From an uncultured Methanomassiliicoccales archaeon (GTDB taxonomy: Archaea > Thermoplasmatota > Thermoplasmata > Methanomassiliicoccales > Methanomethylophilaceae): a DNA stretch of 6,201 nucleotides. Every line of letters starts with the position of its first letter. Position 1 is the stretch's first letter. A program made the translations under genes and the position numbers. Shown one piece after another: positions 1-5,688 of this stretch. The stretch lies in assembly GCA_934234005.1 (NCBI GenBank), contig CAKQHC010000087.1:1-6201 (forward strand). Reading direction: 5' to 3'. The notes beneath the pieces are model-generated. The model did no database searches. It had not been told where the DNA came from and worked only from the letters and a program-made list of their open reading frames with translations.

Positions 1-132
1 AAGGAAGCCAAAGCAGCAATAGAGCAAATCAAGAACAGGGAGTACTCTTACGGGCTCGGCAAAAATCAGATTCTGTACGGAGTCTGTTTCAGCGGTAAGA
101 GGCCGAAAGTCTTAATGGAACTAAAATCATAA
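1..132 (+). CDS. C-terminal end of a probable PD-(D/E)XK nuclease (AAA-ATPase-like/DUF1703 family), 5' truncated
   Basis: Frame 1 is open from the window edge to a TAA at 130-132, giving the last 43 residues of a protein that starts outside the window. The visible tail has a charged helix (KEAKAAIEQIKNREYS), then a beta strand of the form ILYGVCFSG and a short closing segment. In families with AAA-ATPase_like plus DUF1703 domains, the C-terminus of the PD-(D/E)XK nuclease fold has the same order: an A-x-x-Q-I-x-x-x-x-Y helix followed by a strand with Gly-Val/Ile and Phe. Such genes are often multicopy in gut archaea and bacteria, and their biological role is poorly known. The catalytic D/E-x-K residues lie upstream and cannot be checked here. 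That this is the end of a coding frame is fairly secure; the family call rests on a short tail and is tentative. Confidence 0.5.
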   Translation, partial: KEAKAAIEQIKNREYSYGLGKNQILYGVCFSGKRPKVLMELKS

Positions 133-163
133 TAAATTCTACACAAAACAATGACATGCATAG

Positions 164-168
164 TTTTT
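164..168 (+). terminator. T5 run, possible archaeal transcription stop for the upstream gene
   Basis: A run of five T's lies 32 bases after the TAA of the upstream partial gene, in an AT-rich spacer. Archaeal RNA polymerase can terminate at short oligo-T tracts without a hairpin. There is no accompanying inverted repeat, so this is only a possible site. Confidence 0.25.
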
Positions 169-173
169 CACGA

Positions 174-181
174 ATACATAT
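174..181 (+). promoter_or_regulatory. Candidate archaeal TATA box (ATACATAT) for the HD-domain gene
   Basis: ATACATAT lies about 45 bases before the ATG at 224. With the usual archaeal spacing of about 25 bases from TATA box to transcription start, the RNA would begin near 200-206 and carry a leader of about 20 bases. No purine-rich BRE is obvious upstream. The spacer 133-223 is AT-rich throughout, so matches of this kind are expected by chance. Confidence 0.22.
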
Positions 182-223
182 CGTCAACGTTCGTTACTAA
201 TACTGTGACAACATTAATCAATT

Positions 224-1372
224 ATGTCCAATCCTGTAATGAATATCAAATTGATTTATTTGCTATTCGATTCTGTTAACATGCATAGATGGAACGATCA
301 TCTGTGCCCAATAGAATTAACAGAATTGGATAAGCAATCACATAAAGCAATGATTGCATGGTATATTGCAAAAACAGAAGAATACAACGGAAAAACCATT
401 CAGTGGAAATCACTAATCGAGAAATGTTTATATTCATTTATACAGCGTTCTGTTTTAACGGATTTAAAACCTCAGGTTTTTCACAAAGTGGTTCTTGAAA
501 AGAAAAAAGAGGTTAACGATTTTGTAATATCGGAATTTGATAGATTGGTACCTGATTGTAATTCAGAATTCCGTTCGAATTTTATCACGTATCTTCGTTC
601 CGATAATAATTCTGTTGAAGATGCAATTGTTCGTGCGGCCCATTATTTGGCAACAAAATGGGAGTTTGATTTAATTTACGAATCAAATCGTTCACTGTAT
701 GGGATAGAAGAAACCCGCAATGAAATTAATCAACAGATAAGACAGCATTATGATTTGGATGTCGTACGGACTTTGGATGCTAATTCACCGGCAGGGGATT
801 TTATCAGATTGGTCGGACAATTAAGATTCCAACAACGTTGGGTTCGTACTCCGCGTATTCCAAAGACGACTGTTTTAGGACATTCTTTAATTGTTGCATA
901 TTCGATGTTCTTACACGACCTGGATCAAAATGTCGGTAATAAACAATTATATAACGATTTTTACACAGGTCTTTTCCATGATATTCCCGAAGTGTTGACA
1001 AAAGATGTCATTTCACCGATTAAGGAAAATGTATCGGGATTGGCCGTTCTGTTGGAAGAATACGAGAATGAAGCCGTTGATTCGGTAATCATGCCTTTGC
1101 TGAAAAAAGAGTGGGTTGATGAATTTTCAAACATGGCTCTGAGGCCGTTTGTAAATCTCGATGACCCCGTTTTCGGTAAACGTAACGGAACCGATCTGAA
1201 GGCATGCGATTTACTGGGTGCATTCATCGAAGCAAATGTATCCCAACGTTATGGGATAACTTCGTCCGCGTTGAGAAACGGAGAAGCGGACATTCGTGCT
1301 AAATTGACAATTCGCGGTAAAGGCATCGATGCCGAAAAGCTGATCTCGGATTTTGACAGGATGGATATCTGA
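224..1372 (+). CDS. HD-superfamily phosphohydrolase, probable tandem HD domains (YfbR/PF13023-like second half)
   Basis: This 382-residue protein is probably a cytosolic metal-dependent phosphohydrolase; the substrate is unknown, although related YfbR-type HD proteins act on deoxynucleotide monophosphates. The second half carries a full set of HD ligands: H220 (VLGHSLIVAYSMF), H252-D253 (GLFHDIPEVLTKDV) and D329 (LKACDLLGAFIEA). The first half looks like a decayed copy: H40 (KQSHKAMIAWYIAK), Q73-R74 in place of HD (SFIQRSVLTDLKP), and H140 in place of the last Asp (RAAHYLATKWEFDL). There is no signal peptide or clear membrane segment. The start is uncertain. The ATG at 224 has no Shine-Dalgarno sequence, nor does the next in-frame ATG at 239, which gives MNIKLIYLLF; translation may be leaderless or nearly so. 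The gene ends with in-frame tandem stops, TGA TAA. It is convergent with the coenzyme M operon, looks more AT-rich, and is probably unrelated to it functionally. Confidence 0.85.
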   Translation: MSNPVMNIKLIYLLFDSVNMHRWNDHLCPIELTELDKQSHKAMIAWYIAKTEEYNGKTIQWKSLIEKCLYSFIQRSVLTDLKPQVFHKVVLEKKKEVNDFVISEFDRLVPDCNSEFRSNFITYLRSDNNSVEDAIVRAAHYLATKWEFDLIYESNRSLYGIEETRNEINQQIRQHYDLDVVRTLDANSPAGDFIRLVGQLRFQQRWVRTPRIPKTTVLGHSLIVAYSMFLHDLDQNVGNKQLYNDFYTGLFHDIPEVLTKDVISPIKENVSGLAVLLEEYENEAVDSVIMPLLKKEWVDEFSNMALRPFVNLDDPVFGKRNGTDLKACDLLGAFIEANVSQRYGITSSALRNGEADIRAKLTIRGKGIDAEKLISDFDRMDI

Positions 1373-1375
1373 TAA

Positions 1376-1395
1376 GTGTGCCCTTTCGGACACAC
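1376..1395 (-). terminator. GNRA-loop hairpin between convergent genes, 3' end of the comDE transcript
   Basis: Read on the minus strand, GTGTGTCC and GGGCACAC flank a GAAA loop, starting 9 bases after the comDE stop codon. All eight pairs form in minus-strand RNA (one is a U-G wobble) and GAAA is a stable GNRA tetraloop. In plus-strand RNA the wobble becomes a C-A mismatch and the loop becomes UUUC, so the structure fits the comDE transcript better. No T-tract follows, so it may stabilise or define a processed 3' end rather than act as an intrinsic terminator. Confidence 0.55.
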
Positions 1396-1404
1396 CTCAG
1401 ATTT

Positions 1405-2505
1405 TCAAACATACTGCATGAATCTTTTTTTAATGTTCTCGGCACTGATGGGGATATTCGGTGAATCCGAGTTGAATGGTTTTATCGGAACATGAATAAA
1501 TTTCATGCATTCTCTGTCTGTAAATGACTTTTCGATTTCAACAGCGTTGCATGCACGCTCCACACTGGGGAATCCGTAAGATTTGGCAACCGCATACAAA
1601 TCTACACTTGCATAGGCATGGTCCATTTGATTGCCCGTAGATCCGAATGTTCCGTTGTCTAAACATACTATGGTGAGATTATTACGGTTTATTGCCGATA
1701 AAACAGGGAAGAAAGACGAACCCATCAGACTCCCGTCGCCGTCGATAACAACCACCTTGCGATTTGTACATAATGACATTCCGAAACCTATAGGCGTTGC
1801 CTGCGTGTAACTTCCAAGCATATAGAAATTGAGGTTGCGGTCACCCGCAGCATATGTTTCTTTTGAAGGAACGCCTATATTCGATACGACAATGTCGTCA
1901 TTGTTTACGCATCTTATGATTTCACGTATTGCTTCAAGACGCGTAAGTGTAGGTTCCGGAAATTCGGAATATGCAACATCTATTTTTTTATGCTTCCTGG
2001 AAGGATATTCTGTTTCCAGACGTTTGGAATTGCCCCAAAGTTCGGGTTTTATCAATACAACGTTTATTTTGGAATTTTTAAAAGCATCTTCCAAACTTTG
2101 ACCGATTTTTGCAATATCGTCTTTATTTTCAACTATGTCGCAACCTATGCCGTATACTTTTAAAAGTTCGGGTATACGGGAATTGAACGGAATCTGCGCT
2201 TCTATTTTTTCCGATTCGGTACCTCTCCAACTCGCCAAAACAAACAGAGGAAGTTTATAACAATCCGTCAGGGACATCATGGCATTGAGCATATTCCCGA
2301 GTCCGGAACTTTGAATTGATACAATGGATTTTTTTCCCAAAAGCGCAGTACCCGCACTCATTCCAACTGCATCTTCTTCGCGCGTGATGTCTATAGTTTT
2401 GAAAGAAGAATGCAGCATATCGGTCAGACGCTTGTTCTTATCGCACGGAAGACTGAATACATAGTCAATGTCTTTCAATTGTTCTATAACTTCTTCTTCA
2501 TTCAT
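1405..2505 (-). CDS. comDE: Sulfopyruvate decarboxylase, fused alpha/beta subunits (ComDE)
   Basis: This thiamine-diphosphate enzyme decarboxylates sulfopyruvate to sulfoacetaldehyde in coenzyme M synthesis. The 366 residues join both halves of a ThDP enzyme in one chain. The N-terminal PYR-type domain (about 1-165, ComD-like) has the cofactor-activating Glu in TREEDAVGMSAG, probably E44. The C-terminal PP-type domain (about 185-366, ComE-like) has the ThDP/Mg motif GDGS at 256-259 and, 28 residues on, N284 in LDNGTFGSTGNQ. In Methanocaldococcus ComD and ComE are separate chains; in Methanosarcina they are fused, as here. The ATG overlaps the stop of the cysteate synthase gene as ATGA and has GGAG eight bases upstream. 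It is the last gene of the operon and ends at TGA. Phosphonopyruvate decarboxylase is a close relative, but the cysteate synthase and Mmp16 neighbours and the absence of phosphonate genes favour ComDE. Confidence 0.9.
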   Translation of the reverse strand: MNEEEVIEQLKDIDYVFSLPCDKNKRLTDMLHSSFKTIDITREEDAVGMSAGTALLGKKSIVSIQSSGLGNMLNAMMSLTDCYKLPLFVLASWRGTESEKIEAQIPFNSRIPELLKVYGIGCDIVENKDDIAKIGQSLEDAFKNSKINVVLIKPELWGNSKRLETEYPSRKHKKIDVAYSEFPEPTLTRLEAIREIIRCVNNDDIVVSNIGVPSKETYAAGDRNLNFYMLGSYTQATPIGFGMSLCTNRKVVVIDGDGSLMGSSFFPVLSAINRNNLTIVCLDNGTFGSTGNQMDHAYASVDLYAVAKSYGFPSVERACNAVEIEKSFTDRECMKFIHVPIKPFNSDSPNIPISAENIKKRFMQYV

Positions 2506-3758
2506 GATAAAATCTCCATCAGTTCACGGTCAGATACATCTGTATTCACAGTGGCTGCGGTTTGGATTCTGGCCATGTCATAATCTTCGCGGGCGCGTTC
2601 TATGCCCCCTCCTGTTATATTCAGCATAATACACGAGGACGGATCAACAAGTTTTTCGTCTACAGCTTTGATAAGCGTTGCCAAAGCTACCGATGCAGCA
2701 GGGTTGGGAGAAGCTCCTTCTATAGAATTCCACAGAGCTTCCGCACTTTTTGCTTCGTTATTATCGGCGGAATGGAACCTTCCGTTACATGCAGTCATAG
2801 CATCGAATACGCCTCCGCATACGGAATAAGGCGGCGTTCTGTTGGTAAGCACGTCTGCATACACTTCGAAAACATCTTCTTTATTTCCGAGATCTTCCGA
2901 AGTAATGTTTCTTCTGCCCACATCCCATGCTTTTTTCATAGGTATAAACGGTTCGTTTTGAGATAATTCCAATTTCGGAAGTTTACATCCGAATCTTCCG
3001 TCGTTTATAAGACGCATAGCGGCTTCCCATGCAGCTATTCCGCCCGTTCCGCTTCCGACACCTTGGAAATAATGATCCGGCAGGCGGCCTGCTGTGACGG
3101 TTCCGTCAAGCATTACTGTGCCCATACCGTCTCTGCGGGCAATATTTTTGGCACCGCCTTCGGGCACATATCCGTCTGCAGACGATATTCTGTCGGCAAC
3201 GGATATTGCATCGCTGTAATCTCCTTTGACGGAAATCAATGTAGCCATGCCGTTGTCTTCGGTTACTGTAATGCCGTTAGCCGCTTTTTCCGGAACTACA
3301 ATGACGCATTTGCGTCTTATTCTGTTTCCTATTTCGGCAAAAGCCCTGGCGGTATTTCCTGCAGATGCAATGACGACCGAATCGTCCGAAAAATCTTTCA
3401 GACGCGCATATGTCGGCAATGCTTCCAATTCCTTAAACGAACCCGATACGGCATGTGCGCCGCGTTCAGGATAATATCCTGTGAAACAAACCCACAGATT
3501 TTTCAATCCGAGTTCTTTGGACAGTTTTTCGCTTCTGAATGTAACAGGTCCTGCTTCGCAGTCAAAAGTATTGCTGACAGGCAGCCAGTCCCTGAACCTG
3601 AAAATATTTTTCTCGGTACCGACATTTAACTGTTTATTCCTGTACTCTGCTCTGAGAAGACTGTTGTGTCCGTTCGGACAGTTCAGAGTATAGTTCTCTT
3701 CTACGCGTTCGCCGTTTTCAACACAGAATAATGTATAGTTTCTTGTCTGATTGTCCAT
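2502..3758 (-). CDS. Cysteate synthase (PLP-dependent, threonine synthase-like)
   Basis: Cysteate synthase replaces the phosphate of O-phosphoserine with sulfite to give L-cysteate, the entry step of the Methanosarcina-type coenzyme M pathway. The 418-residue product is a fold-type II PLP enzyme. The Schiff-base lysine is K109 in VSGSFKELEA, SAGNTARA at 132-139 matches the substrate carboxylate/PLP loop, and GVGSGTGG at 233-240 is the PLP phosphate loop. The N-terminus (YTLFC...YTLNCPNGH...LLRAEY) resembles the opening of cysteate and threonine synthases. I chose the ATG at 3758 rather than an in-frame ATG at 3797 because GGAGGG lies five bases before it and it overlaps the Mmp16 TAA by one base (TAATG). 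Plain threonine synthase is the main alternative. The neighbours, which supply the later coenzyme M steps, make cysteate synthase far more likely. Confidence 0.87.
   Translation of the reverse strand: MDNQTRNYTLFCVENGERVEENYTLNCPNGHNSLLRAEYRNKQLNVGTEKNIFRFRDWLPVSNTFDCEAGPVTFRSEKLSKELGLKNLWVCFTGYYPERGAHAVSGSFKELEALPTYARLKDFSDDSVVIASAGNTARAFAEIGNRIRRKCVIVVPEKAANGITVTEDNGMATLISVKGDYSDAISVADRISSADGYVPEGGAKNIARRDGMGTVMLDGTVTAGRLPDHYFQGVGSGTGGIAAWEAAMRLINDGRFGCKLPKLELSQNEPFIPMKKAWDVGRRNITSEDLGNKEDVFEVYADVLTNRTPPYSVCGGVFDAMTACNGRFHSADNNEAKSAEALWNSIEGASPNPAASVALATLIKAVDEKLVDPSSCIMLNITGGGIERAREDYDMARIQTAATVNTDVSDRELMEILS
2514..2517 (-). promoter_or_regulatory. Shine-Dalgarno GGAG for comDE
   Basis: GGAG lies inside the end of the cysteate synthase gene, eight bases before the comDE ATG at 2505. 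Together with the ATGA stop-start overlap it fixes the start and suggests translational coupling. Confidence 0.65.
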
Positions 3759-5038
3759 TAAATCCCTCCGTCGATTCTGAAAAATCCTAGTGACCAATTA
3801 CCATCAGATACCGATTTTTTCAATTCTTCGCAGACTTTTTTACCTATCTTTCTGCTGGACTGTCTTTGAATTACGGGTACATTTATTGTATTGCCGTCCG
3901 GCATGCAGAATTCTACAGACCCCATATCGCATGAGAATGCGCCGCCTTTACAGTCGATTACGCAGTTCCCGCACTCCATGCACAGACTGCGGTCGATTCC
4001 CTTAGACGGAAATGCATCTCTGGGGCAATGAAGATCCGCAGAGCAAATCCCGCAATGAATGCAATTTGACAAATCCGCTTTAACAGTGTCGTTATCTTCC
4101 GTCCACACCGATGCATAGCTGCCCATGCATATCGGTTTCCTGTCGCGTACGTCACAAAGTGGCATAGCCGATTCTTCATTGGTCACCATGAGATCGTCCA
4201 GCATTTTCTGGTCAAATACGGGAAACACGGTTCCGACGGATATCGTACATTCGGGCCCTGCCGATGTTTTGAATCCGCCCATATATTCCGGTTTCATCAG
4301 ATGCATATCTGCTTCCACAGATAGATTGGGTTTTGACTGATTGCTGCGGGTTCCGGGCCCCAACACTATTCCGGGAGCTCCGTTTACAAATACGCCGGCA
4401 CCGGTCTTAAGGAATCTGCATTCGGGATCGTTCTGAATTGGATTTATATCTCCGCAACCGCTGAACGTAGCTTCGTTCCATCCTCCTTTCATACATTCGG
4501 GTCCGCGGAATATGGTTTTCACATCTTCATCGGCAGTTGCAAAACAACTGTAATTCTTAAAGAAACTACGGGTAGTTACCATTTTGGCATAAGGTATTTC
4601 ATCTAAGGTGATTTTGCGTGAAATGGTTCTGCCGTCATCCGTTTTTACAGACACTTCCACTTCTTTTCCCGATACCAAGTCTCTGAACAGATGTCCTCCC
4701 CCATATGTCATATCGCGATGGGCGGTTCCGTTTACCGTGATATCTACCAATCCCAGAGATTCGTTCGGGCACGGCCCGATGTTCGCAGGCACGCCATTCA
4801 GAGTCAGACTTATCGCGCGTCTGAATACTCCGGGTTCGCATACCGGCACACACATTATTGCCATAGTTCCCGATATGACGCCGAAAGATCCTGCGGTTAC
4901 CGCATCGACCTCGTCCAAAGACGGTTTTTTCCCGTTTTTAACAAGCTGTTTGAATTCTTCTGCAGTATACACTGTTGCTTTCTTTTCGTTAATCTTATGT
5001 TGGATTGATTCTATGGATTTGGATTCTGTTGTGTTCAT
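3758..5038 (-). CDS. comF: Methanogenesis marker 16 metalloprotein (DUF39/HcyBio domain plus 2x[4Fe-4S] ferredoxin), probable ComF
   Basis: The 426-residue product has a COG1900/DUF39 domain at about 20-310 and a ferredoxin domain at about 322-366, the build of methanogenesis marker 16. COG1900 proteins are linked to turning an aldehyde into a thiol, as in homocysteine formation from aspartate semialdehyde. From memory, a methanogen DUF39 protein has been reported to convert sulfoacetaldehyde to coenzyme M, the last step of this pathway. The DUF39 part is rich in cysteines (C63, C67, C90, C165, C182, C195, C207, C264, C295, C304). The ferredoxin cysteines are C326, C329, C332, C338 and C353, C356, C359, C363. 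The ATG at 5038 is chosen over one at 5077 because it forms an ATGA overlap with the upstream stop and has GGTGAT three bases before it. The family call is firm; the ComF function is inferred from family and context. Confidence 0.88.
   Translation of the reverse strand: MNTTESKSIESIQHKINEKKATVYTAEEFKQLVKNGKKPSLDEVDAVTAGSFGVISGTMAIMCVPVCEPGVFRRAISLTLNGVPANIGPCPNESLGLVDITVNGTAHRDMTYGGGHLFRDLVSGKEVEVSVKTDDGRTISRKITLDEIPYAKMVTTRSFFKNYSCFATADEDVKTIFRGPECMKGGWNEATFSGCGDINPIQNDPECRFLKTGAGVFVNGAPGIVLGPGTRSNQSKPNLSVEADMHLMKPEYMGGFKTSAGPECTISVGTVFPVFDQKMLDDLMVTNEESAMPLCDVRDRKPICMGSYASVWTEDNDTVKADLSNCIHCGICSADLHCPRDAFPSKGIDRSLCMECGNCVIDCKGGAFSCDMGSVEFCMPDGNTINVPVIQRQSSRKIGKKVCEELKKSVSDGNWSLGFFRIDGGI
3764..3769 (-). 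promoter_or_regulatory. Shine-Dalgarno GGAGGG deciding the cysteate synthase start
   Basis: GGAGGG sits five bases before the ATG at 3758, within the last codons of the Mmp16 gene. The longer frame from 3797 would place this site inside the coding sequence, so the shorter start is preferred. Confidence 0.75.
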
Positions 5039-5688
5039 AATATCACCACGTCCTCTACTCTCACGTGTATTCCCCAAGGTTTGTCGATTACCATATTACA
5101 TAGACCTGTATGAGCACGATCCATCATGCAAAATCCCGGCAGAAAATGTTGTCTGACGCCGAATGCGGGTTCTTTCTTTATCGGAACGGCTTTCCCTTCG
5201 AATCCCAGCATATGGTACATTTTTACTTCCTTAACATCATCGAAGTGTCCGCGGGACAGAGACGGACCCAATACGAATCCTGTTAACACCCCGGTTACGG
5301 CATCGGCATCTATGATTTTCATCACATGGTTTATCGGACATCCGGCACCCGCGGGGCGACCGACTACAACATCTCCGGGGACGATATTCAAACGTTCGAC
5401 AAGATCCGGTCTGAACGGAAGAACTATCTTTCTTGCCGAAGGTTCTCCCGGCATGGCCGTTATGACATAATCATATTCCTGTCCGACAACATCTTTTCCG
5501 CTGTATCTGGCGTTATGGATTGGGATCTTTTCCGAAATCGGTTTTTCTCTGTAGAACGGACACGACTCTTTGTCAAGGTTACTCGAAGACACGCGTATTG
5601 TATATTCGTCACATGTTCTGCATCCGCATGCCCCGCAGTTTTTACCGGGCGGTACAAACTTATTCGCCGCGATAGATATTGTCTGCAT
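5035..5688 (-). CDS. Uncharacterised 4Fe-4S (PF04060-type) protein of the coenzyme M operon
   Basis: The 217-residue product has an N-terminal Fe-S motif, C18-x2-C21-x4-C26-x16-C43 (in PPGKNCGACGCRTCDEY and ESCPFY), with an extra C23 inside it. This is the spacing of the PF04060 [4Fe-4S] domain of RnfB- and CdhE-like proteins. The remaining 170 residues form a domain I do not recognise, with conserved-looking blocks VPGDVVVGRPAGAGCPINHV (C117) and LPGFCMMDRAHTGLCNMV (C187, C197). No signal peptide or membrane segment is visible. The ATG at 5688 is chosen over one at 5733 because GGAGGA lies six bases upstream; it overlaps the GTPase end by 29 bases, and its own stop forms ATGA with Mmp16. From context it may pass electrons or sulfur to Mmp16, or help assemble it. 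That is inference; no biochemical role is evident from the sequence. Confidence 0.82.
   Translation of the reverse strand: MQTISIAANKFVPPGKNCGACGCRTCDEYTIRVSSSNLDKESCPFYREKPISEKIPIHNARYSGKDVVGQEYDYVITAMPGEPSARKIVLPFRPDLVERLNIVPGDVVVGRPAGAGCPINHVMKIIDADAVTGVLTGFVLGPSLSRGHFDDVKEVKMYHMLGFEGKAVPIKKEPAFGVRQHFLPGFCMMDRAHTGLCNMVIDKPWGIHVRVEDVVIL
5042..5047 (-). promoter_or_regulatory. GGTGAT Shine-Dalgarno for the Mmp16 gene
   Basis: GGTGAT matches the 3' part of the archaeal GGAGGTGAT consensus and lies three bases before the ATG at 5038. It is embedded in the last Val-Val-Ile codons of the upstream Fe-S protein, and the stop overlaps the start as ATGA. It decides against the longer frame from 5077. 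Confidence 0.65.

Noticed and set aside
133..223. Possible small RNA, att site or repeat in the spacer
   Set aside because: Only short palindromes (ATGCAT, AACGTT) and AT-rich sequence are visible. There is no tRNA-like fold, direct repeat or integrase gene nearby.
1405..2505. Phosphonopyruvate decarboxylase or acetolactate synthase instead of ComDE
   Set aside because: The ThDP motifs are shared, but the chain is too short for acetolactate synthase, no phosphonate genes are present, and the neighbours are coenzyme M genes.
3063..3629. Plus-strand frame of 188 codons opposite cysteate synthase
   Set aside because: It lies antisense to a well-supported PLP enzyme, has a Cys- and Phe-rich composition typical of an antisense shadow, and has no ribosome site or known motif.
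4608..5156. Plus-strand frame of 182 codons opposite Mmp16
   Set aside because: It is antisense to the DUF39 domain and crosses the Fe-S/Mmp16 junction. The translation shows no family motif.
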